Origin: Candidatus Planktophila sp.
GTDB taxonomy: Bacteria; Actinomycetota; Actinomycetes; Nanopelagicales; Nanopelagicaceae
DNA length: 64,000 nucleotides
Assembly: GCA_017858325.1 (NCBI GenBank)
Contig: JAFMBT010000007.1
Span: 1 to 64,000 of the forward strand
Direction of reading: 5' to 3'
This document shows positions 9,124 through 18,057 of the stretch, piece by piece (within the stretch, counting starts at the first letter, position 1; the number at the start of each line of letters is the position of its first letter). Both the position numbers and the translations under genes were made by a program. Under the pieces are notes generated by a model. That model ran no database searches, had not been told where the DNA came from, and saw only the letters and a program-made list of their open reading frames with translations.

Positions 9124-10212
9124 ATGACCCTCCTTCTTAGTACCGATGTCATTGCCCGCGCCCCAAAGGTTTTACTACACGATCATTTAGATGGTGGCTT
9201 ACGGCCACAAACCATGATTGATCATGCGCTGGCAAGTGGATACACCAAACTTCCTAGCTATAACCCAGATGAGCTCGCAACGTGGTTTGTCAACGCATGT
9301 AGTTCAGGAACGCTGGAGCTTTACCTAGAAACTTTTGAACATACGATCTCTGTGATGCAGACCCGGGAAGAGATCATTCGCGTCGCCCGTGAATGTGTCC
9401 TCGATCTTGCAGCTGATGGAGTGGTCTACGCAGAAGTACGTGGCGCACCAGAACTCTTTACCCGTAAAGGTTTGACGATCGATGACGTGATCGAAGCAAC
9501 TGTTGAGGGCCATAACCAAGGAATGGCAGAGGCGAAGGCGGCCGGACGAGTTATTCGTGTTGAGGCTCTGCTCTGTGCGCTACGTCAAAATAGCTTCAGC
9601 GATGAGGTCGCAACAAAGGTCGTGAAGTACAAAGGTCGCGGGGTAGTTGGCTTTGATATTGCAGGCCCTGAGGCAGGTTTCCCGCCAACAGATCACATCA
9701 AGGCCTTTGATTATCTTCGTGCAAATGGGGCTCACTTCACGATCCATGCCGGTGAGGCATTTGGCGTGGAATCGATTGAACTTGCTCTGCGTGACTGCCG
9801 TGCAGAGCGAATTGGTCACGGTATTCGGTTGATCGACGATATTGATTTCTCTTCCAGTGTTCCTGTCCTGGGCTCACTTGCACAGGAGATTCTTGATCGC
9901 CAAATCTGTCTTGAGATGGCACCTACATCGAATCTACAGACAGGCGGTGCGGCATCGTATGAAACCCATCAAATTGGTGTGATGAAAAAGCTTGGATTTA
10001 ACGTCACCATCAATACTGATAATCGATTGATGAGTGCAACATCCATGATCCGTGAAATTACTGAGATTTCTCGTGGGTACAGCTGGACGATCGATGATCT
10101 CCATGATGTTGCCCGTAACGGCATTATGAGTGCCTTTATCTCTGATGAAGATAAGCATAGTATTTACAATAATCAGATCAGACCAGTGTTCACCGAGTTA
10201 GGTTCCAAGTGA
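9124..10212 (+). CDS. add: Adenosine deaminase
   Basis: LHDHLDGGLRP, FTIHAGEAFG, RIGHGIRL, NTDNRLMS metal/active-site motifs. Confidence 0.94.
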   Translation: MTLLLSTDVIARAPKVLLHDHLDGGLRPQTMIDHALASGYTKLPSYNPDELATWFVNACSSGTLELYLETFEHTISVMQTREEIIRVARECVLDLAADGVVYAEVRGAPELFTRKGLTIDDVIEATVEGHNQGMAEAKAAGRVIRVEALLCALRQNSFSDEVATKVVKYKGRGVVGFDIAGPEAGFPPTDHIKAFDYLRANGAHFTIHAGEAFGVESIELALRDCRAERIGHGIRLIDDIDFSSSVPVLGSLAQEILDRQICLEMAPTSNLQTGGAASYETHQIGVMKKLGFNVTINTDNRLMSATSMIREITEISRGYSWTIDDLHDVARNGIMSAFISDEDKHSIYNNQIRPVFTELGSK

Positions 10213-11387
10213 TTGATTTTAAGAACGCTGACTTTATTGAGAACCCTTATCCAGCGTTAAAGGAATTGCGTGCCTTTGGCAAACCAATCTGGCACGAGGA
10301 TCTCAATATGTTCTTGGCTGCAAAACATAGTGATGCTAATGATGTACTGCGCAATAAATCTCTCGGTCGTATCTTTGTACCAAAGACGCCAGAGACCGAA
10401 TGGTTTGAATTCAACTATCTCCATGCAGATTCAATATTAGATAGCGAGCCACCCAAGCACACTCGCTTACGATCTCTAGTAGCTAAAGCTTTTAATCGCC
10501 ACCGTATCGAAGCGTTGCGGCCAGATATCCAGCGCCTAACCCATCAACTGCTTGATTCGATCGAAGCCAAAGGTGGTGAATTCGACATCATCGCAGATTA
10601 TGCCGAACCCTTGCCAGTCAAAGTTATTGCAGCGCTACTTGGCTTTCCTGATAGTGATGAGCACCTACTTCGCCCATGGTCACAGTCAATTGTGAAGATG
10701 TATGAAGTTAATCCTTCCCAGGCGTATAAGGATGAGGCGAAGAAGGCCGCGAAAGAGTTTGCAGATTATGTACACGGCCTGATGTTGGAAAGATTGAAAA
10801 ATCCGACTGCAGATTTGATCACAGAACTTGCTCAGGTAAGTGAATCGGGTGAAAAGCTTTCGACCCAAGAACTCATCGCGACATGCATCCTCTTACTCAA
10901 CGCGGGCCATGAAGCCAGTGTGAACGGCTTCGGTAACGGAATCGTTGCAGCCTTTAACCACCCTGATCAGTGGAAGTTGCTGCAAGCTCAGCCTGATGCG
11001 ATTGCAGATACTGCTATCGAAGAGTTCTTGCGATTCGACGCACCTCTGCACTTCTTTGATCGTACTGCAACTGCCGATACCGAAATTGGTGGCGTTGAGA
11101 TTAGGCAAGGCCAGAAGATTGTCTCTTTGTTGGGTTCTGCCAATCGTGATGAAGATGTCTTTATAGATAGTGATCGCATGGATCTGACGCGCGATCCTAA
11201 TCCTCATATTGGATTTGGCGCAGGTATTCATTTCTGTCTCGGAGCACCTCTTGCCCGACTTGAAATGTCGATCTCACTCCCAGAACTCTTTAAGCGATTC
11301 CCGACACTTGAATTAACAACAACGCCAGTTCGTCGTCCGACGTTCTCTCTCCGAGGCTATGAATCTGTCATGGCGAAAGCGAAGTGA
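10209..11387 (+). CDS. Cytochrome P450
   Basis: Heme-binding FGAGIHFCLGAPLARLEM, ExxR EEFLR, I-helix AGHEAS; GTG start overlapping add stop (GTGA). Confidence 0.94.
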   Translation: MIDFKNADFIENPYPALKELRAFGKPIWHEDLNMFLAAKHSDANDVLRNKSLGRIFVPKTPETEWFEFNYLHADSILDSEPPKHTRLRSLVAKAFNRHRIEALRPDIQRLTHQLLDSIEAKGGEFDIIADYAEPLPVKVIAALLGFPDSDEHLLRPWSQSIVKMYEVNPSQAYKDEAKKAAKEFADYVHGLMLERLKNPTADLITELAQVSESGEKLSTQELIATCILLLNAGHEASVNGFGNGIVAAFNHPDQWKLLQAQPDAIADTAIEEFLRFDAPLHFFDRTATADTEIGGVEIRQGQKIVSLLGSANRDEDVFIDSDRMDLTRDPNPHIGFGAGIHFCLGAPLARLEMSISLPELFKRFPTLELTTTPVRRPTFSLRGYESVMAKAK

Positions 11388-12334
11388 AAGAGATGAAGAA
11401 AAATCTGATTCTTGATGTTGACACCGGAATTGATGATGCATTTGCGCTCTTATTTGCAGCGCGCCATCCTGAAATCAATCTCTTAGGTGTTACCTGTGTT
11501 GATGGAAACACCAATCTCAAGCAGGTAATCATCAATACGCTCAAAGTCCTTGATGCCGCAGGGGCTGCAGATATTCCAGTTGCAAAGGGTGCTACTCGCC
11601 CACTTATTGAAGAGCCACGTTATGCCGAATATATCCATGGCAGTGATGGTCTAGGTGATCTAGGAACACCACTATCAACGCGCGCGCTAGATCCGCGGCC
11701 AGCAGTTGAACTTATTCGTGATCTTATTGAAGGAACAGATGGCCCGGTAACTTTGGTTCCACTAGGTCCGCTGACAAATATTGCACTCTTCTTGCGTTCA
11801 TATCCAGAGACAGCTGCAAAGCTTGAGCGCATTGTATTGATGGGCGGATCAGCATCTTCTGGCAATGCCACACCTGCTGCAGAATTTAACGTCTGGCATG
11901 ATCCAGAGGCGGCAGCTATTGTCTTTAGTAGCGGAGTTCCAATCACAATGTATGGCCTTGATGTCTTTATGGAGCCACGCGTTTCGGCAGCACAAGCTGC
12001 AGCACTGATTGCAGAAGGTGCTGCCTGTTCAACATTTGCAGGGCGATTGATTGAGCACTTTATTAAGCAGGTTGGCCACGATGTGACGCTCGGTGATTAT
12101 GGCGCTGTCGCAACTGCGATCAAGCCAGAACTATCAACCTATGAACATTTTAAAATTGTTGTCGACACCAGCTTTGGCCCAAGTCGCGGACAAACTTTAT
12201 GTGATCGGCGCGAGTGGAAAGATGAAGAGCCAGAGTCAACTCATGCAAAGGCACCATTGGTACAGGTTGCCATGAAGGTGGATGTTCCAGCGATGATCTC
12301 GCTCTGGCTGAAGACAATTTCTACAAAGAGTTAA
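11384..12334 (+). CDS. Nucleoside hydrolase (IunH-type), paralogue 1
   Basis: N-terminal DVDTGIDDAFALLFAARHPEI; LVPLGPLTNIALFLR; MGGSASSGNATPAAEFNVWHDPEAA; overlaps P450 stop (GTGA). Confidence 0.93.
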   Translation: MKEMKKNLILDVDTGIDDAFALLFAARHPEINLLGVTCVDGNTNLKQVIINTLKVLDAAGAADIPVAKGATRPLIEEPRYAEYIHGSDGLGDLGTPLSTRALDPRPAVELIRDLIEGTDGPVTLVPLGPLTNIALFLRSYPETAAKLERIVLMGGSASSGNATPAAEFNVWHDPEAAAIVFSSGVPITMYGLDVFMEPRVSAAQAAALIAEGAACSTFAGRLIEHFIKQVGHDVTLGDYGAVATAIKPELSTYEHFKIVVDTSFGPSRGQTLCDRREWKDEEPESTHAKAPLVQVAMKVDVPAMISLWLKTISTKS

Positions 12335-13179
12335 ACCCCGATTGGGTGCCAGACAGTTTTATTCTCCATAAAGGAGAGAACTCGCTGTGGGCTCTTCGCC
12401 TCTTTGAATCTAAAGATTCGCTTGAGGTTATCTGCTCCTGCAATTCGAAGATCTTTCTCTTGCGCAGTTGATAAACCGCTAGCATCAATTCCATCGATAT
12501 CCATATGAGAGCTGGCCCAGGGAGCAAGTTCGGCCGGAGATCCGGTAAGAATGTTGACGACTCCCCCAGGTAGATCACTTGTTCCAAGTGCTTCGCTCAG
12601 TGTTATTGCACCAAGTGGATACTTTTCGCTAGCAATCACTATCGCGGTATTTCCACCAGCGAGAACCGGAGCAAGTGATTGCACTAGTCCAAGAAGTGAT
12701 GGCTTTGCTGGTGCAAAGACTGTAACCACGCCAAGGGCTTCAGGAATAGTGAAGTTATAGAACGACCCTGAGACAGCATTGGTTGAGCCGTAAATTGAGC
12801 CAATCTTGTCACACCACCCTGAGTACCAGACCCAGAGATCGATCGCTTCTTCCACCTGTTTTTTGGCAACAGATGGTGTTACTCCTTCGAGAGCAACGAT
12901 CTCATCGACAAATTGCGCAGTACGGCCTTCCATCATCTCTGCGATGCGGTACAAAATCTGTCCGCGGTTAAATGCAGTTGCACCAGACCATCCACCGTGC
13001 GCACCACGTGCTGCAACGACTGCATCTCGTAGATCTTTGCGTGAGGCAAGAGATGGGTTGGCGATAAAGTTGCCTTTGGAATCTTTAACTTCGTATGTGC
13101 GACCTGACTCGCTACGTGGGAAGGCTCCCCCGATAAAGAGTTTGTAGGTCTTCTTCACATCAATGCGAGAATCCGACAT
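12331..13179 (-). CDS. Half-length aldehyde dehydrogenase-family protein lacking the catalytic Cys domain (possible split ALDH16 C-terminal part)
   Basis: KLFIGGAFPRSESGRTYEV...GVVTVFAPAKPSLLGLVQSLAPVLAGGNTAIVI; 282 aa, no GQxC motif; directly downstream of the full-length ALDH. Confidence 0.85.
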   Translation of the reverse strand: MSDSRIDVKKTYKLFIGGAFPRSESGRTYEVKDSKGNFIANPSLASRKDLRDAVVAARGAHGGWSGATAFNRGQILYRIAEMMEGRTAQFVDEIVALEGVTPSVAKKQVEEAIDLWVWYSGWCDKIGSIYGSTNAVSGSFYNFTIPEALGVVTVFAPAKPSLLGLVQSLAPVLAGGNTAIVIASEKYPLGAITLSEALGTSDLPGGVVNILTGSPAELAPWASSHMDIDGIDASGLSTAQEKDLRIAGADNLKRIFRFKEAKSPQRVLSFMENKTVWHPIGV

Positions 13180-14615
13180 TACTTTGCTCCCTTCAAATAT
13201 GCAGCAAGTCCATGACGTCCACCTTCACGGCCCCAGCCAGATTCTTTATAACCACCAAATGGGCTGGCTGGATCAAATTTATTAAAGGTATTAGCCCAGA
13301 TGACTCCAGCCTTTAAATGCTTAGCTGTCCAAAGAATGCGTGATCCCTTATCGGTCCACACGCCGGCTGATAATCCATATGGGGTGTTGTTGGCTTTTTC
13401 AATCGCTTCTTGTGGAGTTCTAAATGAGATAACAGAAAGTACCGGACCAAAGATCTCTTCTCGTGCAATGCGGTGTGCTTGAGTAACGCCTGTGAAAAAT
13501 GTGGGTGGATACCAGAATCCTTTAGCAGGAATTGTGCAGGCGGCGGAGAAACGCTCAGCACCTTCAGTATCGCCAGAGATTGCGAGTTCGGTAATTTTCT
13601 CAAGCTGTTCACGCGAGTTAATTGCACCGATATCCGTGTTCTTATCCAGTGGATCGCCGAGGCGAATCTGGGACATGCGGCGCTTGAGTTTTTCGAGAAG
13701 TTCTTCTTGAATATTCTCTTGCACAAGAAGTCGTGAACCAGCGCAGCAGACGTGGCCTTGGTTAAAGAAGATTCCATTGATAATTCCTTCGACAGTTTCA
13801 TCGATGGGGGCATCTTCGAAGACGATATTTGCGCCCTTGCCGCCAAGTTCAAGGGTAAGTCCTTTGCCTGTGCCTGCAACTGAGCGGGCAATCAGCTTGC
13901 CGACATCGGTAGAGCCGGTAAATGCGATCTTATTAATTCCTGGGTGGTTAACCAGTGCAGCACCCGTTGCACCGTCACCGGTAACAATGTTGACAACTCC
14001 TGCTGGAAGTTCTGCCTGTTGGCAAACTTGAGCAAAGAGAAGTGCGGTCAACGGTGTTGTCTCTGCTGGCTTTAAGACAACGGTATTTCCTGTTGCAAGT
14101 GCCGGTGCAACTTTCCAGGCGAGCATTAAGAGCGGGAAGTTCCAAGGAATAATTTGTCCAACTACACCGTAAGGCTTTGGATTTTCACCAACACCGGCAT
14201 GCTCTAACTTATCTGCCCATCCTGCATGATAGAAAAAGTGTGCGGCAGAAAGTGGAATATCGATATCTCGCGTTTCACGGATGGGCTTTCCATTATCCAT
14301 AGTTTCAAGGACTGCAAATTCACGTGCACGCTCTTGCATTATCCGCGCAATACGATAGAGATATTTCCCGCGCTCTGCTGGCGCCATCTTCGACCAGACT
14401 TTAAGGCCATCCTGTGCCGCCTTAACTGCCTTATCGATATCGCTCTTCTCTGCGTAGGCGATCTTCGCTAAAACTTCTTCTGTCGCTGGATTTATAGTTG
14501 TAAAGGTCTTACCAGACTTTGGTGCTACAAACTTGCCGCCGATAAAGAGTTTATAGAGAGGATCAATTGTGACTATTGCCTTTGATTCTGGCGCACCGGA
14601 GTACTCAAATGTCAT
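13179..14615 (-). CDS. Aldehyde dehydrogenase (full length)
   Basis: LELGGKGANIVFEDAP, catalytic FFNQGHVCCAGSR, EEIFGPVLSVISF. Confidence 0.94.
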   Translation of the reverse strand: MTFEYSGAPESKAIVTIDPLYKLFIGGKFVAPKSGKTFTTINPATEEVLAKIAYAEKSDIDKAVKAAQDGLKVWSKMAPAERGKYLYRIARIMQERAREFAVLETMDNGKPIRETRDIDIPLSAAHFFYHAGWADKLEHAGVGENPKPYGVVGQIIPWNFPLLMLAWKVAPALATGNTVVLKPAETTPLTALLFAQVCQQAELPAGVVNIVTGDGATGAALVNHPGINKIAFTGSTDVGKLIARSVAGTGKGLTLELGGKGANIVFEDAPIDETVEGIINGIFFNQGHVCCAGSRLLVQENIQEELLEKLKRRMSQIRLGDPLDKNTDIGAINSREQLEKITELAISGDTEGAERFSAACTIPAKGFWYPPTFFTGVTQAHRIAREEIFGPVLSVISFRTPQEAIEKANNTPYGLSAGVWTDKGSRILWTAKHLKAGVIWANTFNKFDPASPFGGYKESGWGREGGRHGLAAYLKGAK

Positions 14616-14630
14616 CGTCTATTCCTTTAC

Positions 14631-15584
14631 CTAATCTAACGTCACATAATTTGCTCCGCCGTAATGGCCGGAGGTCAGCTTCTGTCTTTGCATCAGTAGA
14701 TCATTGAGCAGCGCGCTAGCACCGATTCGAAATAGCCCTGGGTTGAGCCATTCCTCTCCTGCCGTCTCTTTCACAAGAACTAATTGTTTGATGGCATCTT
14801 TTGTTGTTCTAATTCCACCCGCCGGTTTCACACCGATCCGCACACCTGTCATTTCGTAAAAATCACGGACCGCTTCTAGCATCACGAGTACGACTGGGGC
14901 CGTTGCAGCAGGTGCAACCTTGCCGGTACTTGTTTTGATGAAGTCAGCTCCGGCAGCCATGGCCAAGAAGCTCGCCTTTCGAACATTGTCATAGGTGACG
15001 AGTTCGCCGGTCTCAAGAATGACCTTCAAATGAGCCTTATCCCCGCATAGCGATTTGATGTAAACGATTTCACTATAAACCTTTTCAAGGTCCCCCGAGA
15101 GAAATGCTCCACGATCAATGACCATATCGATCTCGGTCGCTCCATCTGCGATGGCATCTTTTGTATCGCGCTCTTTTACTTCAAGGGATGCTCGACCTGA
15201 TGGAAATGCAGTCGACACTGCAGCAACTGGAATGTCGCCGCCGCCACTCTCGTCTAAATGTTTGCGTGCAGTGGCGACCATGTCGTTGTAAACACAGATT
15301 GCGCCGACATGAGGAACTGTTGGGTCAGTTGGATCCGGACGAATCGCTTTATTACAGATCGCTTTTACTTTTCCGTCAGTATCAGCACCTTCAAGAGTTG
15401 TTAAATCGATCATGCTAATTGCCATATCGATTGCCCATTTTTTACTTGCAGTCTTAATGCTACGTGTTGCGAGCATCGCAGCTCGTGCATCTGCACCAAC
15501 TTGGTCAACTGGCGATAAGGTCTTTAAGAAACCTTTAATCGATGCCAGCGAGCCATCAGTGAGTGCAGCAGCCGTAGTTACCAT
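14631..15584 (-). CDS. deoC: Deoxyribose-phosphate aldolase
   Basis: EIDMVIDRGAFLSGD, KVILETGELVTYDNV, DFIKTSTGK Schiff-base lysine motif, GVKPAGGIRTTKDA. Confidence 0.94.
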   Translation of the reverse strand: MVTTAAALTDGSLASIKGFLKTLSPVDQVGADARAAMLATRSIKTASKKWAIDMAISMIDLTTLEGADTDGKVKAICNKAIRPDPTDPTVPHVGAICVYNDMVATARKHLDESGGGDIPVAAVSTAFPSGRASLEVKERDTKDAIADGATEIDMVIDRGAFLSGDLEKVYSEIVYIKSLCGDKAHLKVILETGELVTYDNVRKASFLAMAAGADFIKTSTGKVAPAATAPVVLVMLEAVRDFYEMTGVRIGVKPAGGIRTTKDAIKQLVLVKETAGEEWLNPGLFRIGASALLNDLLMQRQKLTSGHYGGANYVTLD

Positions 15585-15645
15585 AGCCCCATCTTAACCG
15601 TGAGTGGCTCTTACTGAGAAGACCATTTATGATTAAAGTAGCCCC

Positions 15646-16584
15646 ATGAAGCCAACTCCGATAGTTCTTGACTGCGATCCGGGCCATGATGATGCACTAG
15701 CCATGATTTTAGCCGCCCATAATCCAGTAATTAATCTCTTGGCAATAACAACAGTCTCTGGCAATGGAATTATCGCTAAGGTCACACAGAACGCACTGTC
15801 AATCTGCGCTCTTGCAAAGATAAATGTTCCTGTCGCTGAAGGTGCTGGAAATGCAATTCTTGGATATATTGAAGCGGCGACAGATATTCACGGTGAGACC
15901 GCACTTGATGGTGCGCCACTTCCGACACCAGCTTTTGAACTTGAAAAGATTTCTGGTGTTGATCTCATTGCAAAAGTTGTTCGCGAGCATCCTGAAAAAG
16001 TCACTCTCGTTGCAACGGGTCCTCTAACAAATATTGCTCTCTTTCTTAAGCTCTACCCAGAACTTCGTAGCAACATTGCAGAGATCGTATTTATGGGTGG
16101 CAGCGCCTCACGCGGTAACCGCACACCATATGCCGAATTCAATATTTGGATGGATCCTGAGGCGGCCGATGTTGTCATGAAATCAGGTCTTCCACTGACA
16201 ATGTGTGGCCTTGATGTGACCCACCAGGCTCTTGTCACTCAGCCTATCTTTGCCAAACTAGAAGCGATGGGTACCAATCTTTCAAAGACCGTCATTGGCT
16301 TACTCAAATTCTTCGCCTCAACTTACAACGACGTCTTTGAGATGCCAGATCCACCATTGCACGATCCTGTTGCAATTGCGCTCTTAATTGATCGTTCAGT
16401 TGTAAAGACTCGTCGTTCAAATGTAGAGATCGAACTTAACGGCAAATTTACTCGCGGTGCCACGGTGGTAGATATCTACAACCGCAGCGGATCTGCGGCG
16501 AATGTGGATGTTGCGCTAGAGCTCGACTTCGATAAGTTCTGGTCGATGATGCTTGATGCTGTTGAAAAAGCTGGGAAGGCTTAA
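15646..16584 (+). CDS. Nucleoside hydrolase, paralogue 2
   Basis: LDCDPGHDDALAMILAAHNP; ATGPLTNIALFLK; MGGSASRGNRTPYAEFNIWMDPEAA. Confidence 0.94.
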   Translation: MKPTPIVLDCDPGHDDALAMILAAHNPVINLLAITTVSGNGIIAKVTQNALSICALAKINVPVAEGAGNAILGYIEAATDIHGETALDGAPLPTPAFELEKISGVDLIAKVVREHPEKVTLVATGPLTNIALFLKLYPELRSNIAEIVFMGGSASRGNRTPYAEFNIWMDPEAADVVMKSGLPLTMCGLDVTHQALVTQPIFAKLEAMGTNLSKTVIGLLKFFASTYNDVFEMPDPPLHDPVAIALLIDRSVVKTRRSNVEIELNGKFTRGATVVDIYNRSGSAANVDVALELDFDKFWSMMLDAVEKAGKA

Positions 16585-17333
16585 TCTATAGCGCGACCAT
16601 TTGCCTTATCGAAGGCGATGATTTCACGGAGTGCATCAATTGATGTATTAAGCAGAATATCTAGCGGTGGCATTGGCTCTTTTGCATGAACCATCATGAC
16701 TCCACCTGCACGAACCCTAAGCATTGAAGCGATAACAAAGAGCGCTGATGCCTCCATCTCAGAACAAATTGCACCACCAATCTCCCACGCTTTCCATCGG
16801 TTAAGCAGTTCTGAGGAAACACCCATTCGCTCAGGCTCATGTTGGCCATAGAAAGAGTCTTTTGATTGCGTGATTCCAATACGGTAATGAGCCTTGTTCT
16901 TTTCGGCAGCGCGCTTGATCGCCATGACAAGATCGATATCAGCAACGGCAGGAAACTCGATCGGCATGTAATGCTTTGACGTTCCTTCATCTCTAATTGC
17001 AGCAGAGATGATTGCTAGTTCACCAGAGACGCTATCTGGCTGAATATGGCCAGATGTACCGACTCGAATAAATGTATCGGCACCTACTCGTACCAACTCT
17101 TCGAGTGCGATAGCAGCTGATGGACAGCCAATTCCGGTTGAAGTTACAGAGACTTTAACTCCGTCGAGATATCCGGTGTAGGTGTTGTACTCGCGATTAG
17201 TTGCAACGTGTACTGGGTTATCAAAGAGGGCAGCGATCGGTTCACAGCGTCCAGGGTCACCGGGCAAGAGGACATACTTTCCGACATCACCTTTCTTTAA
17301 TTGAATGTGATATTGCTTCTCATCGTTAAGCAT
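16581..17333 (-). CDS. Nucleoside phosphorylase (uridine phosphorylase-like), tandem paralogue B
   Basis: YVLLPGDPGRCEPIA, STGIGCPSAAIALEEL, RVGTSGHI, EMEASALFVIASM. Confidence 0.92.
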   Translation of the reverse strand: MLNDEKQYHIQLKKGDVGKYVLLPGDPGRCEPIAALFDNPVHVATNREYNTYTGYLDGVKVSVTSTGIGCPSAAIALEELVRVGADTFIRVGTSGHIQPDSVSGELAIISAAIRDEGTSKHYMPIEFPAVADIDLVMAIKRAAEKNKAHYRIGITQSKDSFYGQHEPERMGVSSELLNRWKAWEIGGAICSEMEASALFVIASMLRVRAGGVMMVHAKEPMPPLDILLNTSIDALREIIAFDKANGRAID

Positions 17334-18057
17334 TCTGATCTCCCTTTATTAACTCGCGCAACGCTAACACTGCTGTTTCAATCAATGGTTCGAGTGAACC
17401 AAGTTCGCCTTCTCCATGCATCACCATGATGCCACCTGCACGTACTCGCAACATAGAGGCTACGACAAAGAGAGTAGAGGCCTCCATCTCAGAACAGATT
17501 GCCCCACCGACCTCCCACGCCTTCCAACGATCAAGCAGACGTTGGGTCACACCTGAATGCTCGGGTTCAACTTCGCCATAGAAAGAATCCTTGGATTGAG
17601 AAATTCCAACGCGATGAGCTAAGCCTTTATCGGTTGCAGCCTTGCGCAGTGCTTGCACAACCTCGTAATGTGCAACGGCTGGAAAATCTGCTGGCATGTA
17701 GTGCAGTGATGTTCCTTCATCGCGGATGGCAGCGCTGACAATTGCTAACTCGCCAGATTTAGTCCCTGGCTGGATCGAACCTGATGTACCCACGCGAATA
17801 AAAGTCTTTGCACCTACGCGCACGAGCTCTTCCATGGCAATAGCAGACGATGGACATCCAATACCCGTTGAAGTGACTGAGACTTTTACTCCATCTAAGT
17901 AACCCGTATACGTTACATATTCACGATTAGTTGCAATGTGCTTGGCATCATCAAAATGTCGTGCGATCACTTCTGCTCGACCAGGATCTCCGGGCATGAG
18001 GACATATTCACCGACATCACCTTCTTTAAGGTGAATATGGTGCTGCAGTTGGCTCAT
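17326..18057 (-). CDS. Nucleoside phosphorylase (uridine phosphorylase-like), tandem paralogue A
   Basis: YVLMPGDPGRAEVIA, STGIGCPSSAIAMEEL, RVGTSGSIQPG, EMEASTLFVVASM. Confidence 0.92.
   Translation of the reverse strand: MSQLQHHIHLKEGDVGEYVLMPGDPGRAEVIARHFDDAKHIATNREYVTYTGYLDGVKVSVTSTGIGCPSSAIAMEELVRVGAKTFIRVGTSGSIQPGTKSGELAIVSAAIRDEGTSLHYMPADFPAVAHYEVVQALRKAATDKGLAHRVGISQSKDSFYGEVEPEHSGVTQRLLDRWKAWEVGGAICSEMEASTLFVVASMLRVRAGGIMVMHGEGELGSLEPLIETAVLALRELIKGDQNA

Noticed and set aside
12331-13179. Short ALDH as a frameshifted pseudogene
   Set aside because: The reading frame is intact, has a clean start overlapping the upstream stop, and ends in a distinct tail; no leftover ALDH C-terminal sequence follows, because the convergent nucleoside hydrolase gene begins to overlap at once.
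13313-13891. 192-aa minus-strand ORF inside the full-length ALDH, alternate frame
   Set aside because: Same strand as the ALDH but out of frame; the ALDH frame has catalytic motifs and full-length homology.
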